Part shown: in pieces, positions 52,771 to 63,339 of the stretch
Layout: each line of letters starts with the position of its first letter
How positions within the stretch are numbered: the first letter of the stretch is position 1
NCBI GenBank assembly: GCA_030220185.1
Contig: JASPKZ010005704.1
Span: 141,001 to 205,000, forward strand
Direction of reading: 5' to 3'
Source of the DNA: Diploptera punctata
Lineage: Eukaryota; Arthropoda; Insecta; Blattodea; Blaberidae
Length of the DNA stretch: 64,000 bases
The notes under the pieces: generated by a model
What the model was told of the DNA's origin: nothing
Seen by the model: only the letters and a program-made list of their open reading frames with translations
Databases searched by the model: none
Program-made: the position numbers and the translations under genes

Positions 52771-53055
52771 CCCTATTTGGTCAATTCTACAGAGACATAC
52801 ATTTATTTTTAGCAATGTAGAGGAGGGGGTGTACAATTTCTAATCGCTAGATTGGTCACCTGACACCTGGATTAAATTCTAAACCCGTACGCAGTGGTCA
52901 ACATGTGTTCAAAACGCATGTTCTAGTGTTGATAACGATTCGTCCGTCGGATGTGAACGTCAAAGCGTTCTATTGGTGCTTCTCGATAGAAGTTAGCAAT
53001 TTTCCCACACCGAGTTTATCTTCATCGCCACTAGAGCCCACATTTTTATGTGCCA
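52771..53055. other. No gene recognised
   Basis: Balanced composition around 52900-53050 (cgattcgtccgtcggatgtg, ctatcttcatcgccactaga-like). No open frame that I can support. Confidence 0.4.
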
Positions 53056-53130
53056 GAGGTTAATATTGCAATATTGTATAATGACAAGTAAGATTTTTCA
53101 CTGTATTTTGTCTTGGTTCCACATACATAT
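53056..53130 (+). repeat. Solo diverged monomer of the 64-bp satellite
   Basis: ttgcaatattgtataatgac, aagtaagatttttcactgta and ttttgtcttggttccacata follow the satellite monomer (tataatgataagttagactt ... cttttgtcttggtttcacac) over its whole length. The bases just before it (gtgccagaggttaatattgc) also resemble the left flank of the array (gtactaaaaggtaagattgc). One unit only. Confidence 0.7.
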
Positions 53131-53344
53131 GATTCCTCCACAAGGGGAGGCTTGGGGACAAAGATTTACGAGAGTTTGGTAGAAAGTATTTTAAGGGTTC
53201 CACTTTCATAAATAAAAAATTAATAAATAAATCTGTCCGCGTCTCGTATTCGCACTTGAGACTTCTGAGTGATATTTTTCTTAGTTGGGTGGGTTACCAG
53301 CCCAACCGCAAAACCCCCAACCTGGAGGACCAGGGTTTAATTTC
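53131..53344. other. Spacer, no gene
   Basis: Holds gttgggtgggttaccagccc and cctggaggaccagggtttaa, which look like part of a tRNA- or SINE-related sequence, but boxes A and B are not convincing. Confidence 0.35.
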
Positions 53345-54188
53345 GGAGCTAGATAATTATTCTGGAGAAGAAATTTTAATAAATCAAGATTATCACTTAC
53401 ATTGTTTAATATATATTTTGACGAGGTCATACGATAATGGAAAAAATCAAACTCAATAGGAATACAAATTGATAAGGAAATGTATATGAATATTTTAATG
53501 TATGCAGACGATCTGGTAATTATACTGAAGTCAGAGGATGATTTACAAAGAGCCATTTACATGTTGAATCAATTAGGACTCTATTATAATCTCAAAGTCT
53601 CAACTTCAAAAACTAAAATTATGGCTTTTCAGGGCAAAGTGCCAGTCAGAGCATAAATAGTAATCAATAATGAAATAATGGAACAGATAGCACACTTTAA
53701 CTATCTTGGTTCAGATATAACATATAGCTATGATTGGGATATGCATAATAAATTAAACCGATATCAAATGATGTGTGGCACCATAAGAAGAACCCTCCGA
53801 AAGACTCGAAGAGAAACTCAGCTCAGGTTTTATATAATTATGGCTGTTCCTGTTCTTTTATATGGATCTGAATCATGGGTACTTACAAAAAAAGATATCT
53901 CACACATTCAAGCCACTGAAATGAAATGTTTAATATCCGTAAGAAGATGTACACGCATGGATAGATTACACAATGAATCGATAAGAAATGAACTGGAGAT
54001 ATTTTCAATAGTTGATAAACTAGACGAGCACAAATACCAGTGGAAAGAACATTTAGACAGAATGGACAATACAAGATTACACAAAAAGATCAACACCTAC
54101 AAACCACATGGAAAAAAGATCTTTGGGACGGCCAAGGAAACGATGGACTTGAGCCCGGAACAGGTCGCATTCACCTAATCCTGGAAAG

Positions 54189-54190
<2 letters not shown>
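53345..54190 (+). mobile_element. LINE B copy
   Basis: RT fragment RLSLTLFNIYFDEVIR, stop, YMNILMYADDLVIILKSEDD (YADD active site), KVSTSKTKIMAFQGKVPVRA, stop, then a 166-codon frame (53678-54178) with EQIAHFNYLGSDITYSYDWD, LRFYIIMAVPVLLYGSESWV, RRCTRMDRLHNESIRNELEI and KYQWKEHLDRMDNTRLHK. The 3' end is frameshifted (should read GRPRKRW). Tail (AAT)n. Best match to the piece at 766-1079. Confidence 0.88.

Positions 54191-54271
<81 letters not shown>
54191..54271. repeat. (AAT)n microsatellite at LINE B 3' end
   Basis: About 26 AAT units, one interrupted, between LINE B and SINE-B. Confidence 0.95.
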
Positions 54272-54496
54272 GTAGTCCCACTACAGGCCTCAGGAGGCCC
54301 TTGGGGTAGTAGGAGGTTAAGGCTCCCACTATTTCTAGACAATCGGCACTTGATGTCAGCCGGGTTGTCAGCCCTGCGTGACGGCAGCCTTTACCCCAGA
54401 ACAAGCATCTGGTACTCATTTCCGTTAGAGGCTGAGTCGACCCCAGGGCCATAGTGCCGCCAGAAGGTTTGGGTCAGTTTAAAAAGTCCTGACCCC

Positions 54497-54500
<4 letters not shown>
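54272..54500 (-). mobile_element. SINE-B without head
   Basis: Complement of the SINE-B body at 23390-23616: aaaggcctcctgaggcctgt-like end, gtcgactcagcctctaacgg and gtcaggactttttaaactga. The tRNA-like head is gone; the break is at the ggggtcagg junction. Flanked by AAT arrays on both sides. Confidence 0.85.

Positions 54501-54561
<61 letters not shown>
54501..54561. repeat. (AAT)n microsatellite
   Basis: About 20 AAT units after SINE-B. Confidence 0.95.
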
Positions 54562-54964
54562 CAAATTGAGTATTGGGATAGACGATAACCCTGTAAAATT
54601 GTTGATTTTTTGGCCTTTTTTGTCAATTTTTAATGCAATTTTCGATTTTTTTTTGCACTTTTGACAATTTCCAAAAACCTCAAACTATTCAATATATTGG
54701 AGGTTATTCAATTTCTCTATAATAACTTTTCTTCGGGACGTGCTTAGGAGGGTGTGAGTTAAGTTGAACAAAGGGACAGGGAGCTCTAGGAAGAAAGCAT
54801 TGTATTCTTGCAATCATGGAATGTATACGCGACAGTGATATTATTTTGAGGGCGGATGCAAGGGCAGTAGGCATATTTATAAGGGCGGATATACCTGCAA
54901 GATTGAAAGAACATTCAGAAACACAGATGCAATAAAAATTAATCTAAAAATAAATGAAGTGAAT
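54562..54964. other. No gene recognised
   Basis: AT-rich with T-runs; nothing supported. Confidence 0.4.
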
Positions 54965-55240
54965 ATCTCTGCACGGGCAGGACATGTGGCAGGAATAGGA
55001 ATGAAAGAGGTGCATGGGAGCTTCTGACAGCAAAACCAGAGGGAAAAGGCCCTGTTGTTATACCAGGAATGGGGTAGAAGAATAACATTAATCATGATTT
55101 GAGGGAAGTACATTATACAGGGGGTGATTATAGAACATTAGCTCAAGATAAGAATGTATGGAGAGCTTATGTCCGCGCGGCCATTAACCTATCAGTTCGA
55201 TAAAGCCAGTGAGTTAGTTAGTTAGCTAGCTAGATAAATG
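54965..55240 (+). mobile_element. LINE A 3' fragment, diverged
   Basis: gcaggacatgtggcaggaat, gaccatttgagggaagtaca-type text, gtatggagagcttatgtccg, ttcgataaagccagtgagtt, then (GTTA)n. More substitutions than other LINE A copies, so older. Confidence 0.82.
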
Positions 55241-55264
55241 TGCGTGACCCTCAAACCTGTGATA

Positions 55265-55825
55265 CATAAATTAAGAAACAACCAATAGAACAAGTGGTAA
55301 GATATAACTTCCCAGGTTGCGAAATATCATACACAATGGAAACAGATATAAATAACAAACTAAATAAGTTTAATTATATAACAGGAACACTAAAAAGAAC
55401 TTTGAAAAATAAAGCCAGGAAAGATTCTATAATGAAATTATACAAGACAATGCCAGTGCCTATTATTACTTATGGGCCCGAAACATGGACAGTGACAACA
55501 CAACAATCTGCCAGAATACAAGCTGCTGAAATGAGATTCCTCAGACCAATAGCAGGATATCAAAGAACAGACAAAAAATATAACACAGAAATAAAACAAC
55601 TAAAAGTAGAGGAATTAAGCACAACAATATAGAAATACAGAACAAACTGGAAAGAACACTTGGCAAGGATGACTGAGAACAGAATATCGAAAGCAGCATA
55701 CAGCTATTCACCACCAGGAAGAAGAAGTTTGGGAAGACCAAAGAAAAGATGGAAAGAGCAGCAATTTGGAGCCCGAACAGGCTAGTAAATAAGCCTAAAC
55801 CATGAAGAAGAAGAAGAAGAAGACC
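55265..55825 (+). mobile_element. LINE B fragment
   Basis: A 112-codon frame (55294-55632) reads GCEISYTMETDINNKLNKFN, KLYKTMPVPIITYGPETWTV and AAEMRFLRPIAGYQRTDKKY. After a stop, NWKEHLARMTENRISKAAYS and GRRSLGRPKKRWKEQ; tail (GAA)n. 5'-truncated, one in-frame stop. Confidence 0.88.
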
Positions 55826-55839
55826 ACTACCTTTTGGAT

Positions 55840-56045
55840 ATTTTTTGTATATACTGTACATTGTACATAGTATACATAGAGGGCAGTGGTTTTACTTCCT
55901 GCACGTGGATGTAAATGTAATATTACAGTATAGTTATTTAGGTTGGCAACTCCGAAATGTAGGAAGTTCAACTTTCAATCATAGTCGGTATTGCTGTAAG
56001 TACGACAAAACTCACTATCGCGCAAAAAAATATTTTAATCGATGT
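55840..56045 (+). repeat. Dispersed repeat K
   Basis: tacatagagggcagtggttt, ggttggcaactccgaaatgt, aggaagttcaactttcaatc and gtaagtacgacaaaactcac are shared with the copies at 36612, 59447 and 60845. Confidence 0.75.
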
Positions 56046-56393
56046 TCTTTGCTGTATATTAGAGGAATTTACACTGAAAAGAATGTATTTTAAGAGAAGT
56101 GGTGTAATTCTGGCAATAAAATTACAACATGGAAGATATCAAGAGCACAGGAAGTAATAAATTAAAAGGAAACGAAGGAAATTTGTAGTTTTTTTTATAA
56201 AAATAGCGAGTTGTTTGTTTTTAGGTTACATCAAATAAATTATCTAACGGCTACTAACAAAGATCGAAATCTCTAAACGTAGAGCTTCTATTGTTTTATG
56301 TTTCTGTAAGAAATGATTTAGTAAACATTTTTCTATAACAACGGTTGAGTAAAAATGATTAGATTCAAAAACCAACAAGAATGAAGGTTTAGA
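56046..56393. other. No gene recognised
   Basis: AT-rich spacer. Confidence 0.4.
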
Positions 56394-56534
56394 GCAGCGG
56401 TTCTCAAACTTTTTCGACTCGCGAACCCCTTCCACAACGATCTGAGTTGGGTGAACCACTGACTTTTAAATATAAACACAGTAGACATGCATAAAATTTA
56501 ATTCCAAGCAAAAGGTTTAATAACCTTAAATTAA
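56394..56534 (+). mobile_element. hAT (Charlie-like) 5' end fragment
   Basis: CAGCGGTTCTCAAACTTTTT followed by cgcgaaccccttccacaacg is the widely shared terminal text of Charlie-type hAT elements. The matching right end was not found up to 57450. Confidence 0.55.
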
Positions 56535-56548
56535 CTTAACCCTTAACA

Positions 56549-57212
56549 TCTAGGCCCAGCCATCCACCCCTTGGGATACCTCGGTCGTCATGACCATACT
56601 CCCAAGTCCTAGTTCTAGTCCTCCCTATCCTATGTTCACGTCCACGTTCAAGTTCACGGTCCTTACACCAACATCCCAGGGAGAGAGTGTTGGAGTTTGC
56701 AGTTCTGGGAATTGCTGAGCTACATAGTACATCAGGTCACTCAATCCTGACGACCCCACAGTTGGTCCACGGGCTCCATGAGCCTAGCCGGGAGGACTGC
56801 TGTCGCAGATCCACCGACCATTCCCCTGTTCTGCCTCCAGGGACGTGTCCTGCAGCCGTTGTGAGAGCGGCTAGGGCTACAAGCCCAACAGTGTGAGACT
56901 TTTAGTACATCCACGTGCTCATCTCCTGGCGACCCCACAGTTTGTCGACGGGCCCGTAGGCCGAGCCAGGAACCAGTACAGTAGCTCCCCTCTGGACTGG
57001 TCCGAGCCGAGCCCTGGTGTGCCCCCAGGGACGCCTTCTGCAGCTGTTGTGGGCCAGCACGGAGCTCGCAAGCTCCAACAGATGAGCAAATAATACGACA
57101 AGGCGCTCAACTCTTGCCTACCCCACTAATGGTTCACGAGTCCCTTGGACTTAACCGGGAGGACTGTCTAGCAGATCCACCGATCTTTCCCCCAGTGCAC
57201 CAGCTGGGGACG
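56549..57212. mobile_element. GC-rich insertion of unknown type, 14-bp flanking repeat
   Basis: 664 bp of strikingly GC-rich sequence in an AT-rich context. The direct repeat cttaacccttaaca lies at 56535-56548 and 57213-57226. Inside, a unit with gaccccacag, tccacgggct(c/g), gccgggaggact-type text, ccagggacg and ctgcagccgttgtg recurs about every 180-190 bp (about 56751, 56930, 57118). No TIR, polyA or tRNA box seen, and the short frames on both strands carry no known domain. It could be a retroposed GC-rich transcript or a minisatellite-bearing element. Confidence 0.55.
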
Positions 57213-57226
57213 CTTAACCCTTAACA

Positions 57227-57455
57227 GTTAAAACCTAAAGTTACTCTAGTTACGGCTTAAAAGTTAAAATTAAATTAAATATATACCACATTATCCCCAT
57301 CTATCCGCCCAGCGCAGGACCGAAGCACGTAAAATACAAGGGGTGGCATTAGAAACTGGCACACATATTCTAATGTAAATATGTTTGTCCTGGTGAATGG
57401 AAGAGAAGGACACATGGTCTAAACTCCACCAGGCTAAATAAATAAATAATAAAAT
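57227..57455. other. Spacer, no gene
   Basis: AT-rich to balanced, ending in aaataaataaataataaaa before a Helitron-like fragment. Confidence 0.4.
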
Positions 57456-57680
57456 GTATAAAAATGATTGTTTGTTTGTTTGTTCGTACTTTATGCGCGG
57501 CCATACCGTCGAACCGATTGTGATGGGGCTTTTTGCGAAATGTTCACGAGATACTCGGAATGAAAACAGGCTATAAGAGAGTTGTGATACTCAACTCCTA
57601 CACCCTTCAAAGTCGCCCCTTTTTAGTGGAAAACGTGGAAATAGGGACTTTATTTCACGTTTTTCATTATAAACGTTAAG
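57456..57680 (+). mobile_element. Helitron-like 5' fragment
   Basis: gtataaaaatgattgtttgt, tatgcgcggccataccgtcg, gtgatggggctttttgcgaa and aaacaggctataagagagtt as in 26881. The 5' TC is not clear, and the 3' part is replaced by LINE I at about 57680. Confidence 0.75.
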
Positions 57681-58395
57681 CTTACAAATAGCAGCATATC
57701 AATTATTCAAAATTGCCAGCAAATATAATATGAAAATTTCCACATCAAAATCCAAAACAATGGCAATGTGTGGAAAAAACATACAACGGGTGAAAATTGA
57801 GATTGATGGAAAAATTTATCGAACAAGTGTCAGATTTCTATTACTTAGGAAGTGTATTTGAAGAGTATACGAGTGACATTTGAGTCAAATTTACAAAAAA
57901 AATAATAAAATTGAATGGGGTAAATACGAAGCCATTTTGGTTAACAGATGAGGACAGAGACAACTAATAAGATTACAGAACGTCACACCAAACGCTGCTC
58001 TAAAATAAGGAAGTGAAATATTTGGATTTTTAAATGAAAAGAAACTATCATTAAACTTCAAGTAAGCAAAATGCGCTTCTGACGATCATTGTTAGGAGTT
58101 AATTAGACTGGATCAACAAAGGAACACTATTATCAGCGGAAAACTTGGAGTAAAAAGTTTAAATGAAGATATTACAAAGATACCAACAAGAAGGGAAGAA
58201 AAATCATCTGAGAAGAATGGCAAGAAATAGACTTCCAAAATTGGCATTCCAATATACCCCAACTGGACATAGGGACCAAGGAAGACCAAAACAGCGGTTG
58301 GGAAAGATCAAGACCATCTTACGCTAGGTCTACCGTAACAGGCCACATGGTCTAAAACGAATTTGTTCATGATGATTGATGATGACGGTTAAATT
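57681..58395 (+). mobile_element. LINE I fragment
   Basis: Begins LQIAAYQLFKIASKYNMKIS, TSKSKTMAMCGKNIQRVKIE, frameshift, later YEILQRYQQEGKKNHLRRMA-type text and the same closing region as 39749-39940, then (GAT)n. More decayed than LINE B copies; at least six frame breaks. Confidence 0.75.
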
Positions 58396-58424
58396 GAAAA
58401 GAGTTGTGGTAATTATAAAACTGT

Positions 58425-59270
58425 TAGTTTATGCTGATGATTGTAGTATTGCTGGCCGATAGCGAGGAGATACTAAAGGACAGCACGCACACACTATTGA
58501 GTAACACTAAGGAATTAGGACTGGAAGTAAATATCAATAAAACTAAATATATGGCCACACGTATAAATACATTATATAATGGAAATGGACAGCTAATGAC
58601 AAATGAGGGAAATTTTGAGGAAGTGGCTGAATTCAAATACCTAGGAACAATAATCACAAATAGGAATGAGATGCACAAAGAAATTAAACATAGGCTCAAT
58701 TCTGGAAATGCGTGCTATTATGCATTGCAGAGACTTTTGATGTCCCAACTCCTTTCAAAAAACGTTAAACTGAAAATATATAAAACTATTATTCTACCAG
58801 TTATATTATATGGATGCGAAACATGGACTCTTACTTTAAGGGAGGAAAGGAAATTACAAGTATTTGAGAATAAAGTACTTAGGAAAATTTTTGGACCAAA
58901 GAGAGATGAACAGACAGGTGAATGGAGAAGACTACATAATAGTGAATTACATGATCTTTATAGGAAGCCAGATATAATAAGAACAGTTAAGTCTCGTAGA
59001 CTGCGATGGGCAGGCCATGTTGCACGAATGGGGAATGGAAAGACGTGCATAGAAGCTGCTTGTAGGAAAGCCAGAAGGAAAACGCCCAGTTGGTAGACCA
59101 AGAATGAGGTGGGAGGGAAATAACATTAACTATGATTTGAGGGAAGTAGATTATACAGGGAATGATTGGAAAGCATTGGATCTAGATAGATAGGGATGTG
59201 TGGAGAGCTTATGTCCGCGCGGCCATGATCCTACGGGTTCGATAGTGCCAGTGAGTAAGTAAGTAAGAAA
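58425..59270 (+). mobile_element. LINE A copy with complete 3' end
   Basis: A 221-codon frame (58431-59096): LLADSEEILKDSTHTLLSNT, LGLEVNINKTKYMATRINT, LPVILYGCETWTLTLREERK and RLRWAGHVARMGNGKTCIE, where a frameshift spoils GKPEGKRPVGRP. Two further small insertions (59117, 59183). Ends cgatagtgccagtgagtaag, taagtaagaaag. The active-site YADD survives as LVYADDC in the neighbouring frame. Confidence 0.9.
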
Positions 59271-59446
59271 GAAGGGGTTGGATATCTCAACTCTCTTATA
59301 GCCTATGTTCATACCGGAAATCTCCTGAACATTTTCCAAAAAAAAATCAAAATCGGATCAACGGTAGCTATGACCGCGCATAGAATACGAACAAACAAAC
59401 AAACAAACAAACAAACATTGATTTTTTTAATATTAGATTACAGTAT
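59271..59446 (-). mobile_element. Helitron-like 5' fragment
   Basis: Complement starts TCTAATATTAAAAAAATCAAT, then (GTTT)n, cgcggtcatagctaccgttg, ccggtatgaacataggctat. Only the first 175 bases; joined directly to the LINE A tail. Confidence 0.78.
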
Positions 59447-59560
59447 AGATATTTAGGTTGGCAACCCAGAAAATGTAGGAAGTTGAACCTTCAATCATGG
59501 TCACCATTGCTGTAAGTACGACAAAACTCGCTATCGCGCAAAAATCTATTTTACTTGGGT
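59447..59560 (+). repeat. Dispersed repeat K, partial
   Basis: gtatagatatttaggttggc, gtaagtacgacaaaactcgc and tatcgcgcaaaaatctattt match 55914-56035. Confidence 0.75.
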
Positions 59561-59992
59561 GAACAGTTAAGACCCTAGATCTACAGATCATTATAGAAAT
59601 TTAACAAATTGTAGGAACATATTACTTTCTTTTAAATGCAGAAACATCTTTATTTTCTTCGTCATCATCCAGTTATATGATTCCAAATTGACAAACTACC
59701 GTCTGCGAGTCGGAACTTTGTGTAATTTTGTTCAGTTCAGCTTCCAGTCTCATAAAATGAGAAGTTGCGGCGTTCAGGTGCCCAACTTTCTGACTACTTA
59801 CTAAGTTTTCTTAGGAAATGGCCCTCAAGATGTCGAACACATGTTCAGTAAACCTTCTCTCCTACCAACTTCAACTATAAAAATTAACTTGGGACCAACT
59901 AATACCAACTGTGAAGACTTTTTGTTCCTTCTGACACAAACGCAGTTCACTGATCAAGTAAATAAATGTTTCATGAATCAATGAGTAAATCC
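59561..59992. other. No gene recognised
   Basis: Balanced patch at 59640-59960 with no supported frame or repeat match. Confidence 0.4.
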
Positions 59993-60238
59993 ACCGAGGT
60001 AGCGTGATGCCTTGTCACGCAGCGGGCCCGGGTTCGATCCCCGGTCGGGACAGTTTTTCTGGGTGAGGTTTTTATCGGGGTTCTTCCTCACCTATAAGAC
60101 AAATATCAGGAAAATTTTAAAGCCCAAACGGTCACCGAAATCATATGGCCATCGCAATCATCATCATTCATATTCATCTTAGGTTAAGCTTAGGATTAGG
60201 GACTCTCCTGGCGCACCATTATCATCATCATCACCCAC
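59993..60238 (+). mobile_element. SINE1, type-1, truncated at both ends
   Basis: The head lacks its first dozen bases; box B GGTTCGATCCC is exact. Body and start of the type-1 tail (ggattagggactctcctggc) present, ending at the (ATC)n stretch. Confidence 0.85.
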
Positions 60239-60272
60239 AATATTGTTGCTTAGATCAGTTGGAACACAATTC

Positions 60273-60332
60273 ATAATTTGTTAACATGTCTGAAGAAGGT
60301 ACAGTGTACCGAAACAGCTGTCACTGAATTAT
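60273..60332 (+). ncRNA. Hammerhead-ribozyme-like motif, probably from a Penelope-like element
   Basis: Contains CTGAAGA (60290-60296), a stem-loop ggtac-agt-gtacc (60298-60310) and GAAA (60311-60314), then cagctgtC with the expected cleavage C at 60322. gt/ac closes the base of stem I, and ataatt (60273-60278) pairs with aattat (60327-60332) beyond an internal loop. Hammerhead motifs are known from Penelope-like elements. Deviations: one extra A between the CTGANGA core and stem II, and stem III is only the palindrome acag/ctgt with no loop, so it may work only as a dimer or be a relic. Confidence 0.5.
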
Positions 60333-60338
60333 ATAATA

Positions 60339-60769
60339 AATATGAAAATCAAATAAAACAACGTTTTATTTTTATTTAATTAAGAAATATGGATTTTCAT
60401 CAAGTAAACACCAACTCAATTGATTAATGAATGAACGGGTCATTTTTTATAGGTCAAGATCCGGCTGAAACATTATTACGTTCATCGAGTGTATGAACAA
60501 AATCAAATTGTGTCATAGAATTGTGAATTACTGAACACATTTTTGCCGAGTTGCCTATTAAAATTCGGCCGCCATTATGTTTAATTAAAATATAATTTAT
60601 TTAATTATTCGAAATAATTTGATTTACTTGTTACTAAAATAAATCATAATCCAGTTCGCAGAAACCGATGTATAGAGCTTGAAAAGTTTTGGTTGCCATT
60701 GCACACTTGGCCGTAAACATCCTCGCGGCTACAGCAGGCTGCGACACCAATCAGTAATAAAATGGCGGA
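60339..60769. other. No gene recognised
   Basis: 60389-60415 (gattttcatcaagtaaacac) repeats text at 26107; the rest is AT-rich. Confidence 0.4.
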
Positions 60770-60930
60770 ATGTACGTATTTATTGTTTTATATTGTTTCA
60801 AATAAAGTTCAGTTCATTTAAAATGCTGTGATTGGTTTCATATAATGTATATTAACACTATATTTTGGATATATTTTTGTATATACATTGTACGTAGTAT
60901 ACATAGAGGGCAGTGGTTTTACTTCCCGCT
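60770..60930 (+). repeat. Dispersed repeat K, uninterrupted at the PLE insertion point
   Basis: tattgtttcaaataaagttc, agttcatttaaaatgctgtg, gtatattaacactatatttt and tacatagagggcagtggttt. This copy shows the two parts that are separated by the Penelope-like fragment at 36838-37265. Confidence 0.75.
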
Positions 60931-60980
60931 GCGAGGGAACAATATAAAACAACTCTCAAAGAGTGTCGTAGTAATTTTTC

Positions 60981-62085
60981 ATCATCATCATCATCATCAT
61001 CCGGTATCAAGGCAGCTGCAGCCGTCTTCCGGAAACCAAACGCCATTCCTCTCTGCCCATCCATTGTTCTTCCTCCAATCCTCTGATATTCATAGCTGCT
61101 TGTACCCCTTCTATCCAAGTTTTCTTGGCTCTTCCTCTCTTCCTGCTTTCCATTGGGATCCATTCCATAACAATTTTAGGCAATCTTTGCTCTGACATTT
61201 TTTTGACATGGCCATACCACCGTAATCTTTTCTTTTCTATGATGTCTATGATGTACGGCTCCTCTTGTACACCCATAATTTCCCTTATTTCTTTATTTCG
61301 TATTCTATCCATTCTAGATTTTCCAGCTGATTTTCTTAAAGCATCCATTTCTGTACTTAAAATTATTTTCGTTTCCCTGGTAGGAATTTGCCAGACTTCA
61401 GCACCATACGTTAAAATGATCTGAATTATGGTTTGATATATTTGTAATTTTCTTCTTCTTCTTCACTTCACGGACTAAGGAAATTGCCTGTTCCGCCTCA
61501 CAGTTGTTCTGTCCATCTTTCCACTGGACTTCCTATATTCCTTGAACTTCTTGGCTTGTAGTTGAATGCTGCTCTTGGTAATCTTGATACATTCATTCTT
61601 TCCACAAGTGTAAACCATTTCTCTCTATATCCTCTGATTTTCTCATCCAATGGATATACATTTAACTCTGTTCTTATATTTTCATTCGTTATCCGATCCA
61701 ATTTTGTGCAGCCTTTTGTTCTTCTAAGGAAGTTAATTTCTGCGCTTTATATTTTACTTTTCAATTTTTTGGTCATTACCCAAGTTTCACTCCCATAAAG
61801 TAATGCAGGAACTGCCAATGTTTTATAAAACTTCAATCTAGTATCTCTTCTTGTTTTATTCTTTAATGTTTTATGTATAGTTCCGCATATCATTTGAAAT
61901 TTCGACAGTTTCATATGTATGTCTCTTTCAGTTTTTGTGTTTATAGTAAAATTACAACCCGAATAATTAAAATTTGTTACTTGTTCCAGAGGTTTGTTGT
62001 CTATTACGATTTTTGATCTTATATGATCGTTTCTCCAAAATGACATTATTTTTGTAATTTTCTATTTTTTAAAATATTTTTGCTT
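60981..62085 (-). mobile_element. LINE G copy, split by LINE B
   Basis: Minus-strand frame 61348-61007: MDALRKSAGKSRMDRIRNKE, EKKRLRWYGHVKKMSEQRLP, RKRGRAKKTWIEGVQAAMNI, RGLEEEQWMGREEW and GRRLQLP, with a (GAT)n tail at 60981-61001. Upstream, 61440-61349 gives YQTIIQIILTYGAEVWQIPT. A small remainder lies beyond the LINE B insert (62064-62085). Frame open over 113 codons. Confidence 0.85.
61454..62050 (-). mobile_element. LINE B inserted in LINE G, 13-bp TSD
   Basis: Minus-strand frames: RNDHIRSKIVIDNKPLEQVT, NFNYSGCNFTINTKTERDIH, LKFYKTLAVPALLYGSETWV, frame change, then MDRITNENIRTELNVYPLDE and RLPRAAFNYKPRSSRNIGSP; tail (GAA)n at the LINE G side. The TSD tttgtaattttct lies at 61441-61453 and 62051-62063. 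Same sense as its host. Confidence 0.88.
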
Positions 62086-62436
62086 CAGCAAAATTTTTAT
62101 GGACTGAAATATCCATTGATGTGGAGGAGTATTAACAAGCGAAACTGGAACCCAGAGGGTCAGCGACCAGACTGTAGAAGACTAAATAAATGCAGCGTGA
62201 ATAGTTCATGTCAAGCCGTGGTCTAACAGAGTGATGGAGAAAAATTATATGTTTGTTTGAGGAGAAAATAAAAGTGTTTGTGTCCCCACAGGGTCTTTTC
62301 AATTTGTGTGTCTTGTGATAAGCGAGAACAAGTGACAACTGATGAATGCCATCTCCCGGGAGTGTCACATATCTCAGTCCTCACAAATTGTTCGCCAAAG
62401 TTATACTTCCTTGCCAGCAGCCAGTGCATGTTGATA
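62086..62436. other. No gene recognised
   Basis: Balanced composition, with overlapping short minus frames (62132-62429). No domain or splice pair that I can support. Confidence 0.4.
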
Positions 62437-63115
62437 TAACTAACTCACTCACTCACTGGCTCTATCCAACCCGTAGGTTCTTGGCTGTGTGGACATAAGC
62501 TCTCCATACATCCCTATGCTGAGATAATGCTTTCCAATCATTCCCTGTATAATCTATTTCCCTCAAATCATAGTTAATGTTATTCTCCCACCTCATTCTT
62601 GGTTTACCAACTGGGCGTTTTCCCTCTGGATTTCCTTCAAGAAGCTTCCATGCAAGTCTTTTGGATTTCCCCATACGTGCAACATGTCATGCCCATCCGC
62701 AGTCTACGAGACTTAAACTGTTTATTTATTATATCGGCTTCCTATAAAGACCATGTAGTTCATTGTTATTTATGAAGTCTTCTCCATTCACCTGTCTGTT
62801 ATATCTCTCTTGGTCAAAAAATTTTCCTAAGTACTTTATGCTCAAATACTTGTAATCTCCTTTTCTCTCTTAAAGTAAGAGTCCAGGTTTCGCACCCATA
62901 TAATATAAACGGTAAGAATAACAGTTTTATATATTTTCAGTTTAACGTTTTTTGAAAGGAGTTGGGACATCAAGAGTCTCTGTAATGCATAATAGCATGC
63001 CATTCCAGCATTGAGCCTATGTTTAATTTCTTTGTGCATCTCATTCCTACTTGTGATTATTGTTCCTAGGTATTGAATTCAGCCACTTAATCAAAATTTC
63101 CATCAGTTTGTCAAT
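62437..63115 (-). mobile_element. LINE A copy, diverged
   Basis: The minus strand in pieces: HRLNAGMACYYALQRLLMSQ, KNVKLKIYKTVIL, frameshifts at 62700-62880, then NPEGKRPVGKPRMRWENNIN, YDLREIDYTGNDWKALSQHR and a complement of (GTGA)n tail. Small indels at 62664, 62690 and 62770 break the frame. Truncated near codon FNEVAEFNT. Confidence 0.85.
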
Positions 63116-63117
63116 AT

Positions 63118-63131
63118 TAAATAATAATAAA

Positions 63132-63173
<42 letters not shown>

Positions 63174-63186
63174 TAATAATAATAAT

Positions 63187-63219
<33 letters not shown>

Positions 63220-63225
63220 TCAAGA
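63118..63225. repeat. (AAT)n microsatellite with ATTAAT interruptions
   Basis: About 33 AAT-type units next to the 5' break of a LINE A. Confidence 0.9.
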
Positions 63226-63339
63226 ATAACTAAATAAACTACAATAATAATAGATAATGATACTAGATATAATAGTTAATTGGTGATGATAGTTCTTCAC
63301 TATAGTGTTATGCCCTGGGCAAAAGTCCCCTCACTGCAC
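63226..63339. other. AT-rich spacer
   Basis: Nothing supported. Confidence 0.4.
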
